A stretch of 38,494 bases of DNA, from NCBI GenBank assembly GCA_031260455.1, contig JAIRJW010000035.1:1-38494 (forward strand). The letters are read 5' to 3'. The translations under genes and the position numbers were made by a program. The notes under the pieces are model-generated. The model did no database searches. It was not told the origin of the DNA and saw nothing but the letters and a program-made list of their open reading frames with translations. The DNA is from Fluviicola sp. Its GTDB lineage: Bacteria; Bacteroidota; Bacteroidia; Flavobacteriales_D; Crocinitomicaceae. Below, in pieces: positions 25,375 through 34,007 of this stretch; the stretch's first letter is position 1, and every line of letters begins with the position of its first letter.

Positions 25375-26491
25375 GTACTTTCGGGTAGAATGTTTCCAAT
25401 TGAAGAACTTCCGTCTCCCAGTTTTCCTGTTCGGCAGCCAGTGCACAGTTTGCTTTCCATTTGGCAATCAGTGCCGGATTGTTTAAAATTTGCTGCACTT
25501 GTTTTGCCAAAGATTGGGGTTTGAAATCAGTAATGACTTCACCAATCCGGTATTTCCTGACCAGTTTTGAAACTTCCACCACATTCGAACAAAGGATTGG
25601 AGTAGAGGTATGAATATAATCGAAAACTTTATTCGGAAGCGAGAATAAGTAATTCGGGTTGGTTGGCTGGTCGAAGCTTAAACCCAGATCTGCCTGTTGT
25701 GTAAATGGCAGCAATTCCTTGTAAGGCCGTTTCCCGAAGAAAAGTACCAGCTCGTCCCATTTTTCTGATGTTACCAATGCTTTCATCTCTGGGATGACAT
25801 CTCCGTCGCCCACAATAATCAAAACACAATTTTCCAGATAGGGCATTATCCGGATGGTTTCTTCAACTCCGCGATCTACATTCAGGCCTGCACCCTGCAT
25901 GATCAGGATATGTTTTCCTTCCGGGATTCCGAGATCTGCTTTGCTTTTTACAACAGATGGCTTCCAAAGGGGAGAAACGTTGCGCACAACTTTTAGTGTG
26001 AGGCCATATTTCTCCCTGTATTTTTGTGCGATCGAATCATTAACCGTACTCACAAATTGAAGTTTCGGAAAGATGAAACGCTCGATCCGTTCCCAAACAG
26101 CTTTTACCTTTGGGCGACTGATGAGCTCCGGAACTTCGGTAAAATATTCGTGGGAATCGTAAATCAGTTTCTTCTTCCTGATTTTTGAAACCAGGTAATT
26201 GGGCAAAAGCGTATCCAAGTCGTTTGAAACCAGGATATCAGCTTTACAAAAAAGCAGGAACCAGAACAAACGGAAATTGAACCAGGCATAAAACCACGGC
26301 CCGTTTTCGAAAAACATCCGGAAACGTTTAGTCCTGTAGCTGCGAGCTTCCATTTTCTGGCTGGATTTGAGTACCCGTCCAATCACAAGCACATCGTATC
26401 CTTGGTTTTCAATAAACGTACAAATCTTATGCACCCGCTGATCTGTGTTCAAATCATTGATAACGCTGACTATAGCTGCATGACGCTTCAA
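25367..26491 (-). CDS. Glycosyltransferase family 4-like protein (first of pair)
   Basis: 374 residues. The N-terminus (AAIVSVINDLNTDQRVHKICTFIENQGYDV) and YDSHEYFTEVPELISRPKVK are hallmarks of a GT4 subgroup common in Bacteroidota. The C-terminal Rossmann half has ILIMQGAGLNVDRGVEETIRIM, LIIVGDGD and the donor region LPNKVFDYIHTSTPILCSN. The start is a TTG at 26489-26491 one base after the stop of the protease gene; no in-frame ATG exists in a sensible place. It overlaps the next glycosyltransferase by eight bases, so the pair is coupled. Substrate unknown. Confidence 0.87.
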   Translation of the reverse strand: MKRHAAIVSVINDLNTDQRVHKICTFIENQGYDVLVIGRVLKSSQKMEARSYRTKRFRMFFENGPWFYAWFNFRLFWFLLFCKADILVSNDLDTLLPNYLVSKIRKKKLIYDSHEYFTEVPELISRPKVKAVWERIERFIFPKLQFVSTVNDSIAQKYREKYGLTLKVVRNVSPLWKPSVVKSKADLGIPEGKHILIMQGAGLNVDRGVEETIRIMPYLENCVLIIVGDGDVIPEMKALVTSEKWDELVLFFGKRPYKELLPFTQQADLGLSFDQPTNPNYLFSLPNKVFDYIHTSTPILCSNVVEVSKLVRKYRIGEVITDFKPQSLAKQVQQILNNPALIAKWKANCALAAEQENWETEVLQLETFYPKVHE

Positions 26492-26492
26492 T

Positions 26493-28976
26493 CTACAACT
26501 TTACGATTCGCTCAACCCGTTGAACAACTCCATCCGTAATGCGAAGCTGATAACTTCCCTTCGCCAGGTTGGTCAGGTCAAATGTTTCCGTATGATTCGT
26601 GATTTTATTTCGAACCTGTAACACTTTACCGGTCATATCCAGCAATTCTACGGAAATGGTTTCGTTTTCCATGCCGGAAAGGTCCACATTAACTTCATTG
26701 GTTGCCGGATTCGGGTAAATTGCAATTGACTGCAAGGCATTCTGATCCAATCCCAGGTAATTCATCAGGAGAATGTCATAATCTTCCACTTCACCGTAAT
26801 TGGTTGTTCCGCAGGGCATAATCGGACCTTCTCCACCCTGAGCCGCATTGAATGCGATGCGTACGCGCATTTTTACAGTTCCTGTAACAGCTGTTGTCGG
26901 AACACTGAAGTTAAATACCAGCGAATTTCCTCCGGTGACGGAAACAAAAGCAATTTGTTCTCCTGCATCTCCAAAATCAAAATCGCCGTTGAAATCGATC
27001 CATGCGGCAATTTCGTCACCAACATAGGCAGTTCCCGGATTTTGACCAGTAATCTGCGGAATGATTGTAATACTGTATTGTTGTCCCTTGTATAAAGTAG
27101 TACTCAGGTTGTAATTAGCGTAATTCGTACAACCTGTTGTATTGTTGATCGACTCCAGAGTTACTTTCTGAATAAATTCATCACAATAAATCGATGTGGC
27201 CGCGCAAGGAGAAGTAATAGCAGTTACTACGATGTAGTTTGTTTTTAATTTAGTGTTGGTCCCGTTGGAATTGGATGCTGTTAGTTGCACATTATAGGTT
27301 CCCGCAACAGAGAAAGTCACCTGTGGATTCTGGGAAGAGGCAGAAGTTCCGCCAGCGTATGTCCAGCCGGTAGAAGGGGTAATGGCCCAGTTCCAGCTCG
27401 TTGGGTTTCCGGTGGAAAGATCGGTGATTTGGGTTGTTCCGCTGACACTCACAGTTGTAGGGTTTGCCATAAAATCCGCTACCGGAGGATTGGATATTGC
27501 CGAACAAGGAGTTGCAGTTCCTGCAAGTGAAATAACACCGGTATTGTTCGGATCCAGCCACGGTTTCAGCTGTGCACTGGCAGTTGTTCCGTTCTGATCC
27601 CAATCTGCATAGATTTTTCCGTAGAGGTCATTTTTGTCCGGACCGGTTCCTGATCCTGCACCATTGGCTGTACAGGCAGAAGCACCACCTGAAAGCTGTC
27701 CTACAATTAATCCATTTGAATTGAAAATAGGAGATCCGGAGGATCCGCCTTCCGTCACACCATGGCCATTTGTTGTAGCCGCCCAGAATACTCTCCAGTG
27801 TGCGTTCGAAGCACCGTTATTGTAAGTTGCTCCGGCCAGGGCTTGCGTATATGTCGAAATTTTCTTCGCACTTCCTGCCGGGTGGTGAATTCCGACTCCG
27901 CTTGCCGAACCATTGTTTGTTCGGTCCCAACCTGCATAGTACACATTATAGGAAGCGGGAGGTTGAGCATTCAATTCTACCAGGTAAAAATCCGATCCGG
28001 CAACTTCATACTGTCCCGGAGGATTGTTCAGGGTTCCGTTTCCTGCCGAAGCACGAACAGTCCCGCCAGTCATGGTTTTACTTCCTTTCGACGGGTCGGA
28101 GGAATTGGCTGTACCGGTTGCGCAGCTTGTTTTCTGATAGTTCCAGTACCACACCCAGGTAGAAATGGATTGACCCGCAACGCGTTGTCCGCAGTGCCAT
28201 GCTGTCAGAATGTACGGTTTGCAATCATTTGCCGTATTGTTAATCGTCGATGCGGAACAAACATAAGTTCCCGTTCCATCGTTGAATGTGTAGTGAACCA
28301 CGGCTTTGATCTGGTTTGTCCAGTTATTTCCTTCCGAACAGGCTACATCTACTTCACAGCTGGATGCTTTTTCCTGCTGGGCTTCACTGCTGAAAACACT
28401 AACGTGATCTTCTACACCCCGGTAGAAGTAAACAACTTCCCGGATATTGAAAACAGGAAGTTCCTGTACCCATGCTGGTGCACTGTATTCCAGGTACATC
28501 TGATCTCCCTGAACCATTTCCATTGCCTGGAAATCATCAGTTGCAGAGGTATATGCTCCTAAAATCTGGCGTCCGTTCCCGTTGTAAGCAAACAACTTTC
28601 CTCCGGTCGGAATCTGCACTTCTTCCGAAAAATAAAGTCCCAAGGCTTTGGCATCTTTACTGGAAATAATCAATCTCCACACTTTCGTACCGTCCGCAAG
28701 TTGCGTCCAGGAACCGGAATTCGACATGTTAATCGATACGGGAATATTCAAACCTACACGATAGGCTCCTTTGGAATCGTTCATGAGATCTTCGCTTTTT
28801 GCCGAAGCAATGTCCGGTTTTGCGAGTGAAAGCACCGTTGGCGCATATTGAAAGGGAGAGATGTCAAAGGTGGATACCTTCATTAAACCAAGGGGCCTTC
28901 CTCCTTCACTGATCTGGGCGTTGAATACTTTGGAAAATGACAAGAATATGCCCAGCATGAAAAGATATTTTAGCAT
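26493..28976 (-). CDS. Lysyl-endopeptidase-like serine protease, T9SS cargo
   Basis: 827-residue secreted protease: signal peptide (1-20), propeptide (about 21-206), S1 catalytic domain (about 207-485), PKD-like domain (about 490-585), GEVED domain (about 640-735, ending NYGEVEDYDI) and type A T9SS sorting domain (about 750-827, IAIYPNPATNEVNVD). The catalytic domain resembles Achromobacter protease I (Lys-C): SCEVDVACSEG start, His261 in TAWHCG, Asp329 in GSDFYLVEL, Ser413 in GGSSGSP, and Asp450 in KNDLYG aligning with the lysine-specificity Asp225. The Trp169 and His210 equivalents appear absent (Ala/Thr region and Ser429). Its -7 element is TAATTTTG at 29004-29011 on the minus strand. It leads into two glycosyltransferase genes. 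Confidence 0.9.
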   Translation of the reverse strand: MLKYLFMLGIFLSFSKVFNAQISEGGRPLGLMKVSTFDISPFQYAPTVLSLAKPDIASAKSEDLMNDSKGAYRVGLNIPVSINMSNSGSWTQLADGTKVWRLIISSKDAKALGLYFSEEVQIPTGGKLFAYNGNGRQILGAYTSATDDFQAMEMVQGDQMYLEYSAPAWVQELPVFNIREVVYFYRGVEDHVSVFSSEAQQEKASSCEVDVACSEGNNWTNQIKAVVHYTFNDGTGTYVCSASTINNTANDCKPYILTAWHCGQRVAGQSISTWVWYWNYQKTSCATGTANSSDPSKGSKTMTGGTVRASAGNGTLNNPPGQYEVAGSDFYLVELNAQPPASYNVYYAGWDRTNNGSASGVGIHHPAGSAKKISTYTQALAGATYNNGASNAHWRVFWAATTNGHGVTEGGSSGSPIFNSNGLIVGQLSGGASACTANGAGSGTGPDKNDLYGKIYADWDQNGTTASAQLKPWLDPNNTGVISLAGTATPCSAISNPPVADFMANPTTVSVSGTTQITDLSTGNPTSWNWAITPSTGWTYAGGTSASSQNPQVTFSVAGTYNVQLTASNSNGTNTKLKTNYIVVTAITSPCAATSIYCDEFIQKVTLESINNTTGCTNYANYNLSTTLYKGQQYSITIIPQITGQNPGTAYVGDEIAAWIDFNGDFDFGDAGEQIAFVSVTGGNSLVFNFSVPTTAVTGTVKMRVRIAFNAAQGGEGPIMPCGTTNYGEVEDYDILLMNYLGLDQNALQSIAIYPNPATNEVNVDLSGMENETISVELLDMTGKVLQVRNKITNHTETFDLTNLAKGSYQLRITDGVVQRVERIVKL

Positions 28977-29003
28977 AATACCTGTTTTATTTTATAGTTT
29001 TCT

Positions 29004-29011
29004 CAAAATTA
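29004..29011 (-). promoter_or_regulatory. -7 element of the protease-glycosyltransferase operon
   Basis: TAATTTTG on the minus strand fits TAnnTTTG and lies 27 bases before the protease ATG at 28976. Confidence 0.5.
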
Positions 29012-29067
29012 CACTCTTTTAACAGAAGATTCCAACTTGAAAACACATTTTTATAGAAGTTTGTCAC

Positions 29068-29760
29068 ATGATTAAGATATTGGTTGTTGAAGACGAACAA
29101 AGTTTATTGGAAATAATTCAATTCAACTTGGAACTGGAGGGTTATTCGGTGACAACGGTCAATAACGGGAGGGAAGCCCTGAAAATAAAGGACCAGCTAA
29201 GCCAGTACGATCTTGTGATCCTGGATGTGATGCTGCCGGAGGTGAGCGGACTGGATATTTGCCGGGTTTATCGTGAAGTATCTTCTGTACCAATCATTTT
29301 TGTTTCGGCAAAGGGAAACACTATAGACCGCATTGCCGGATTGAAACTGGGAGCCAATGATTATTTGTCCAAACCCTTTGACCTGGAAGAGTTTATCCTG
29401 CGTTGTTCCATTCTGGTTCAGCCGATGAAAAAACAGGCAGTTGTTCCTTCCGAAATCCGTATCGGGAATTGCAGGGTGCTCCCGGCGTCTTTTGAAGTTG
29501 AAAACCTGGTTTCGGGAGAAAAACAAGAACTGAGTAAGCGCGAAATGGAATTGATACAACTGTTTTATGCCCGAAAGGATGAGGTGGTTTCACGAGATGA
29601 AATTTTGAATACTTTGTGGACAAATGACCAGTTTCCGACTGGCCGGACGATTGATAATTACATTTTGAGTTTTAGAAAGATCTTTGAAGAAGATCCAAAA
29701 AATCCACAGTTTTTTCATTCAATCAGGGGAGTCGGATATAAATTCACCATCCCTGATTAA
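29068..29760 (+). CDS. OmpR/PhoB-family response regulator, no kinase nearby
   Basis: 230 residues: an N-terminal receiver domain with acidic pocket (VVEDE), phosphoacceptor Asp53 (LVILDVMLPE), Ser80 and Lys102 (SKPFDLEEF), then a C-terminal winged-helix DNA-binding domain (ELSKREMELIQLF, RTIDNYILSFRKIFEEDP, IRGVGYKFTIPD). It is a two-component transcription factor, but no histidine kinase gene lies in the window. Its stop is 16 bases before the ATG of the dCMP-deaminase-like gene, which has its own promoter in the gap. Target genes unknown. Confidence 0.95.
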   Translation: MIKILVVEDEQSLLEIIQFNLELEGYSVTTVNNGREALKIKDQLSQYDLVILDVMLPEVSGLDICRVYREVSSVPIIFVSAKGNTIDRIAGLKLGANDYLSKPFDLEEFILRCSILVQPMKKQAVVPSEIRIGNCRVLPASFEVENLVSGEKQELSKREMELIQLFYARKDEVVSRDEILNTLWTNDQFPTGRTIDNYILSFRKIFEEDPKNPQFFHSIRGVGYKFTIPD

Positions 29761-29764
29761 ATTT

Positions 29765-29772
29765 TATCTTTG
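29765..29772 (+). promoter_or_regulatory. -7 element of the dCMP-deaminase-like gene
   Basis: TATCTTTG, a perfect TAnnTTTG match, starts five bases after the response regulator stop and ends four bases before the ATG at 29777; the transcript is probably leaderless. Confidence 0.6.
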
Positions 29773-29776
29773 CAGC

Positions 29777-30223
29777 ATGTTTGCAGAACAAGAGATTACC
29801 GAAGAAAAGCGATTGCGTTATGATAAGGCTTATTTGAGAATGGCTCAAACCTGGGCGGAATTGTCGCATTGCGAACGAAAAAAAGTAGGTGCGCTGATCG
29901 TACGCGATGGAAGAATTATCTCGGATGGATATAATGGAACACCAGCCGGATTTTCGAACTGTTGTGAAAACGAACATGGCGAGACACAGTGGTATGTACT
30001 TCATGCCGAAGCAAATGCCATTCTCAAAGTAGCGCGTTCTACTAATGATTGCAGTGGCGCTACGCTTTTCATCACGCTTTCTCCGTGCAAAGATTGCAGT
30101 AAACTGGTTCTTCAGGCAGGAATCAGACGTGTTGTTTACATGATGGAATACAAAGACACTACCGGCGTTGATTTTCTCAAAAGCGCAGGAGTAGAAGTGG
30201 TTCACATCCCAGTTCTGAATTAA
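29777..30223 (+). CDS. dCMP deaminase / ComEB-family zinc deaminase
   Basis: 148-residue cytidine/deoxycytidylate deaminase-fold protein. Zinc-site motifs are HAEANAI (His and catalytic Glu) and SPCKDCSKLV (two Cys); a further conserved block is DGYNGTPAGFSNCCE. Members convert dCMP to dUMP for dTTP synthesis; the ComEB name reflects the Bacillus competence locus, and no competence genes are nearby. The frame opens at 29684 within the response regulator gene, but the ATG at 29777 fits the family length and promoter. The S41 protease ATG follows the TAA directly with no gap. Confidence 0.88.
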   Translation: MFAEQEITEEKRLRYDKAYLRMAQTWAELSHCERKKVGALIVRDGRIISDGYNGTPAGFSNCCENEHGETQWYVLHAEANAILKVARSTNDCSGATLFITLSPCKDCSKLVLQAGIRRVVYMMEYKDTTGVDFLKSAGVEVVHIPVLN

Positions 30224-31801
30224 ATGAACAGAAAATATACTTTTACTTATCCAACCTTGCTGATGGTTTTCCTTGCTGTTGGGTTATTGATCGGATCAAG
30301 ACTGAATCAGGCTGGAACAAATGGGAAGCTACAATCCGGGAATTATTCCAAGATGCAGGAAATCATCGACTTGCTGGACCGGGAATACGTGGATTCCATT
30401 GAAAGTAAGAAGTTGTTTGAGAAAACGATTTCCGACATGCTTCACGAGCTTGATCCGCATTCAAATTATATTCCTTCTGAGGATTTACAGGCAGTGAATG
30501 AGCAAATCGACGGAAAATTCGGAGGCGTCGGAATTCGTTTTGCAATTATCCGGGATACCTTGTGTATTACGAATGTTGTTCCGAATTCTCCTTCGGCAAG
30601 AGTGGGTGTTCAGGCAGGAGATAGAATCCTGATGATTGACGGAAAAAATATCGCCAGCAAAAAAATAAAGAATGATGATATTCTGGGGAAACTGAAAGGC
30701 GAACCGAACACGGAAGTGAAGGTGCAGATTTACCGGGATTTCAAAAAAATCGAGAAAACGATTGTTCGCGGAATCATCCCAATTCCATCCATTGTGTGCG
30801 CTCAAATGCTGGATGGAAGTACAGGTTATATTCGCCTGGAGAGTTTTTCTGTTTCCAGTGCGGAGGAATTTCACTTCGCTACTCAGCAATTGAAGAGCAA
30901 GGGAATGAAAAAACTGATTTTTGATCTGCGCGACAACGGTGGAGGCGTTCTGGATGGGGCGGTAAAAATTGCAGATGAGTTCCTGCCTGCCGGACAGAAA
31001 ATAGTAATCATCAAAGGTAAAAAATATGCGAGCACAACCCGCTACTCAAGGGGTGGCGGTTTATTGGAAAGTGCTCCGCTGGTTGTTCTGATCAACGAGA
31101 ATTCCGCTTCTGCATCGGAGATTTTAGCCGGAGCGATCCAGGATAATGACCGGGGAGTGATTATCGGGAGAAGATCTTTCGGAAAAGGATTAGTTCAGCA
31201 GGATTTTTCCTTGTCGGACAAAAGTGATGTGCGCCTGACGATTGCCCGTTATTATACTCCTTCGGGCCGCTGTATCCAGAAACCTTTTGGTGACAGTTAT
31301 GAAGATTATTACCACAGCGATGAGAAAAGAAGAGACAGCGGAGAGTATTTCGCTCCGGATTCTTCTGTCTTTAAAAATGCACATCCATTCAAAACGCTGA
31401 AAGGGAGAACTGTTTACGATGGGGGAGGAATTATGCCGGACATTTTTGTTCCGCTCGACACATCCAATTCAACGTTCTATTATTTGTCTTTGAGATATTC
31501 GGGAGCATTTCAGCAGGCTGCATTCGACTTTGTGGCAAACAAACGCACTTTGTGGCCGACCATTCAGCAATTCAATAGTAGTTTTTCCGCACCGAATACA
31601 CTGGTTCAGGCATTGATAAAAGATGGGGGAAAACTGGGAGTTCGTTACATGGAAGCCGATTTCAAAAGAAGTGAAGACCTGATTAAACACATCCTGAAAG
31701 CGGAAATTGCCCGCCAGTTGTTCATCGAGGAAGGGTACTTTTTTGTGATCGCTTCTTATGACAAGGAAGTTCAAAAAGCACTCCAGTACCTGAAGCGCTG
31801 A
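30224..31801 (+). CDS. S41 C-terminal processing peptidase (CtpA/Tsp family)
   Basis: 525-residue serine protease. An N-terminal membrane anchor (about 8-26, YPTLLMVFLAVGLLIGSRL) places it in the periplasm. A PDZ domain (about 90-170, GGVGIRFAI, NSPSARVGVQAGDRIL) recognises C-termini, and the S41 catalytic core follows, with the Ser/Lys dyad Ser296 (NENSASASEI) and Lys321 (RRSFGKGLVQ). It has a C-terminal extension of about 150 residues beyond the core. Such proteases trim or degrade envelope proteins. It is directly adjacent to the dCMP-deaminase-like gene, with shared transcription likely. Confidence 0.93.
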   Translation: MNRKYTFTYPTLLMVFLAVGLLIGSRLNQAGTNGKLQSGNYSKMQEIIDLLDREYVDSIESKKLFEKTISDMLHELDPHSNYIPSEDLQAVNEQIDGKFGGVGIRFAIIRDTLCITNVVPNSPSARVGVQAGDRILMIDGKNIASKKIKNDDILGKLKGEPNTEVKVQIYRDFKKIEKTIVRGIIPIPSIVCAQMLDGSTGYIRLESFSVSSAEEFHFATQQLKSKGMKKLIFDLRDNGGGVLDGAVKIADEFLPAGQKIVIIKGKKYASTTRYSRGGGLLESAPLVVLINENSASASEILAGAIQDNDRGVIIGRRSFGKGLVQQDFSLSDKSDVRLTIARYYTPSGRCIQKPFGDSYEDYYHSDEKRRDSGEYFAPDSSVFKNAHPFKTLKGRTVYDGGGIMPDIFVPLDTSNSTFYYLSLRYSGAFQQAAFDFVANKRTLWPTIQQFNSSFSAPNTLVQALIKDGGKLGVRYMEADFKRSEDLIKHILKAEIARQLFIEEGYFFVIASYDKEVQKALQYLKR

Positions 31802-31888
31802 TTATTTTTTAATTAGGGACGCCCGAAAAATTTGTGTTATCAATTTTTCAAACCGGAAGGAGACAGTTCAAGAGTTGAAAAGGTTTAA

Positions 31889-33442
31889 TTGCTTAAAAAG
31901 CAGTATTTTCAGGCTGTCAATCAATTACATGTAATGAAGTATCTCCGCTTAAATGCCTTCAAGAAAGAAAATCCAAATCTTCATTTTCCGCTTTCAGAAG
32001 ACCAGCGGCGGGCATTCTTCAAGAGTTGTAACAAATTATTCCCGGAAACTTCGGAAAAGGAGAAATTTGTTTTTTTTGAATTATTCTCAGATTCGAAAAA
32101 ACTCATTTTTGTTTCCTGGACTGAAGAAAACCGAAGTTTGAACAATGCGCTTGAGCAATGTGAATTTACAGAGTTGTTCAGCGATACTTCCCAAATCGGG
32201 AAGCATGCCCTTTTTGAGGAATACAAAGCATTTATCGAGCCTTTTCTGTACCCGCTTTTCACGGAAAAATTCAACAGGATTTCCGATAAGAATATTCATT
32301 TTTTCATGAGTTATTCTGTTTTATTACCAGCTCATCAGCAAAACCTGGTTCAGGATTCGCTTTCGGAATGGATTTTCCGGCAAAAGGAAGCATTGGAAAG
32401 AATGTTGGGGGAGGCAAGGAAGGACACGGATTTACATCGCCAAACGGATCAGTTCTTAAGCGAAAACCTGATTAGTGCGTTGAATTTGCTGAATGTGAAT
32501 CACTACCGCGTTAAAACGCAACTACTGGAATTTTTTATGAGCCTGGCTTACCATCCGAAAAGTTCTTCCCGTTTCCTGATGTATCTGAGCACTAAATTGT
32601 TGCAGGTAAACTATACGGCGGAGCATAAGAAGCAACTCCGCGAATTCGGAGCGGATGTTAAAAAAGGAAAGATTGTGGTTGAATCGACGCGGGTTTCCTG
32701 GTTGCGTTTAAGCATCATTATTCTGCTCCTGGTTTTATGTATTGGAGGAATGATTGCCTTGTTTTTCATCGATGCGAATCCGGAAGAGAATCTTGCACAG
32801 GAACAAACAGCTTATATGTTCTTTAGTAAGGAAGAGAGGATCAAACTTGATTCACTCATTACAGAGGCCAAAAGTGAGCACCGAATGATTCAGGATGCGC
32901 AGCTGGATTCCAATATTCCTTTTGTCGGGGTTGATTTAACTCCAAAACGCAACTGGAATAACGAACTTTTTCAAGAAATATATCGGCATTGGGGAAACAA
33001 TGACTCGGTTCCGTTTACAAAATTCTTTACTAAAGAAAATGGTTATATAAAGTCATATATCGGCACGAAGGATTTGGGGCAGAAAAAGGGACAAATTGAG
33101 GCTGAATTCCACAATGAAACGGATCTGATGGTGTTGGTAATCGTTTTTCAGAATAGTAGAAAAGAACCGGTTTATACGAAGTATATTCATTCAGGAACGG
33201 TGGGAGAATGGAAAATGAATAATGGGGAACATCTGGTTATTTTGCCGGGAAGTAAGGTTCCTTCCAACCCGAAGTTTGGAAATCTTCCTTTCAAAGAATT
33301 GGATCAGCATTTTTACGAGAACCTCGGAATTTCTTATCACCTGGATGCATTTGTCGGAAAACGAATCAAACTGGTTTGGGAAAATCTCGGGAACAATAAT
33401 TCTTACCTGGTGGATTTGTCAGGAGCTTTGATAAAGGAATAA
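31889..33442 (+). CDS. Single-pass membrane protein of unknown function
   Basis: Up to 517 residues, family not recognised. Residues 1-270 are charged and helical with no signal peptide, so probably cytoplasmic. A transmembrane helix spans about 272-294 (WLRLSIIILLLVLCIGGMIALFF), and the C-terminal 220 residues would be periplasmic (polar, with NNDSVPFTKFFTKENGYIKSYIG and a GEWKMNNGEHLVILPGSK motif). The start is uncertain: TTG at 31889 or ATG at 31934 (MKYLRLNAF). It is 87 bases downstream of the S41 peptidase on the same strand and ends before a strong hairpin. A signal-transducing or anti-sigma-like topology is possible but unsupported. Confidence 0.7.
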   Translation: MLKKQYFQAVNQLHVMKYLRLNAFKKENPNLHFPLSEDQRRAFFKSCNKLFPETSEKEKFVFFELFSDSKKLIFVSWTEENRSLNNALEQCEFTELFSDTSQIGKHALFEEYKAFIEPFLYPLFTEKFNRISDKNIHFFMSYSVLLPAHQQNLVQDSLSEWIFRQKEALERMLGEARKDTDLHRQTDQFLSENLISALNLLNVNHYRVKTQLLEFFMSLAYHPKSSSRFLMYLSTKLLQVNYTAEHKKQLREFGADVKKGKIVVESTRVSWLRLSIIILLLVLCIGGMIALFFIDANPEENLAQEQTAYMFFSKEERIKLDSLITEAKSEHRMIQDAQLDSNIPFVGVDLTPKRNWNNELFQEIYRHWGNNDSVPFTKFFTKENGYIKSYIGTKDLGQKKGQIEAEFHNETDLMVLVIVFQNSRKEPVYTKYIHSGTVGEWKMNNGEHLVILPGSKVPSNPKFGNLPFKELDQHFYENLGISYHLDAFVGKRIKLVWENLGNNNSYLVDLSGALIKE

Positions 33443-33475
33443 AAAAGAAGAGAGACTGGAAATATGTCTCTCTTC
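33441..33475 (+). terminator. Hairpin after the membrane protein gene
   Basis: A perfect 10-bp stem, GAAGAGAGAC (33447-33456) and GTCTCTCTTC (33466-33475), preceded by an A run and lacking a T run. It probably ends transcription of 31889-33442 or stabilises the 3' end. A CTA-rich tail follows. Confidence 0.5.
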
Positions 33476-34007
33476 ACACGCTACCTAACTAAACCTAACT
33501 ACTACTTATTTCCTCTTTAACGGGGGATTTTGTGTTTTGGTACATGTGGAAAGTGTAATTAACGTCTTTTAACGACCCGGGGGCGAAGAAGGTGGAATTT
33601 GGGTAGAGAAACATCCGGTAAACCGTGCTGAAACACCAGTAAAACCAAACATTCCACACAATTTTATAAAATTGTATGAGAAAGAATTTCAACGGATTAT
33701 TTTCAGGTGGAGCGCTTTCCAAAATCAAAAACAGAGCTATAAAAACAACAAGAGAGAAGCAGGCGCTCCTCTCTTGTTCCAACCTAAACTACTACTACTT
33801 ATGAAAACTAACCTCTAACATCTAATAAGTAACATATCTCAATTACTTCTGATGTTAGTGTATACAAAGATAACGGACACTTTTTGATTTTGTTTCATAA
33901 CTAAGTTCTTTTTAACATTATTTGCGAAACACATCATTGAAAAGGGCATGTAACATAAGATTTGGTGTATCTTTGACCCCAATTTGTAATATATCCTCTC
34001 TGAAGGT
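33476..34007. other. Structured non-coding region before metF
   Basis: About 530 bases with no supported gene. It holds a CTA-rich tail (33476-33510), a perfect 18-bp AT palindrome (33658-33675, ACAATTTTATAAAATTGT), and a second 10-bp stem, AACAAGAGAG (33747-33756) with CTCTCTTGTT (33769-33778). The stem is followed by a similar CTA-rich stretch and a five-codon frame, ATG AAA ACT AAC CTC TAA (33801-33818). The rest is AT-rich up to the metF promoter. Confidence 0.5.
33968..33975 (+). promoter_or_regulatory. -7 element of metF
   Basis: TATCTTTG fits TAnnTTTG, 32 bases before the metF ATG at 34008. Confidence 0.5.

Noticed and set aside
33495..33782. 95-codon frame on the minus strand
   Set aside because: Overlaps the hairpin units, has no promoter or ribosome-binding signal, and the composition does not look protein-like beyond a hydrophobic stretch.
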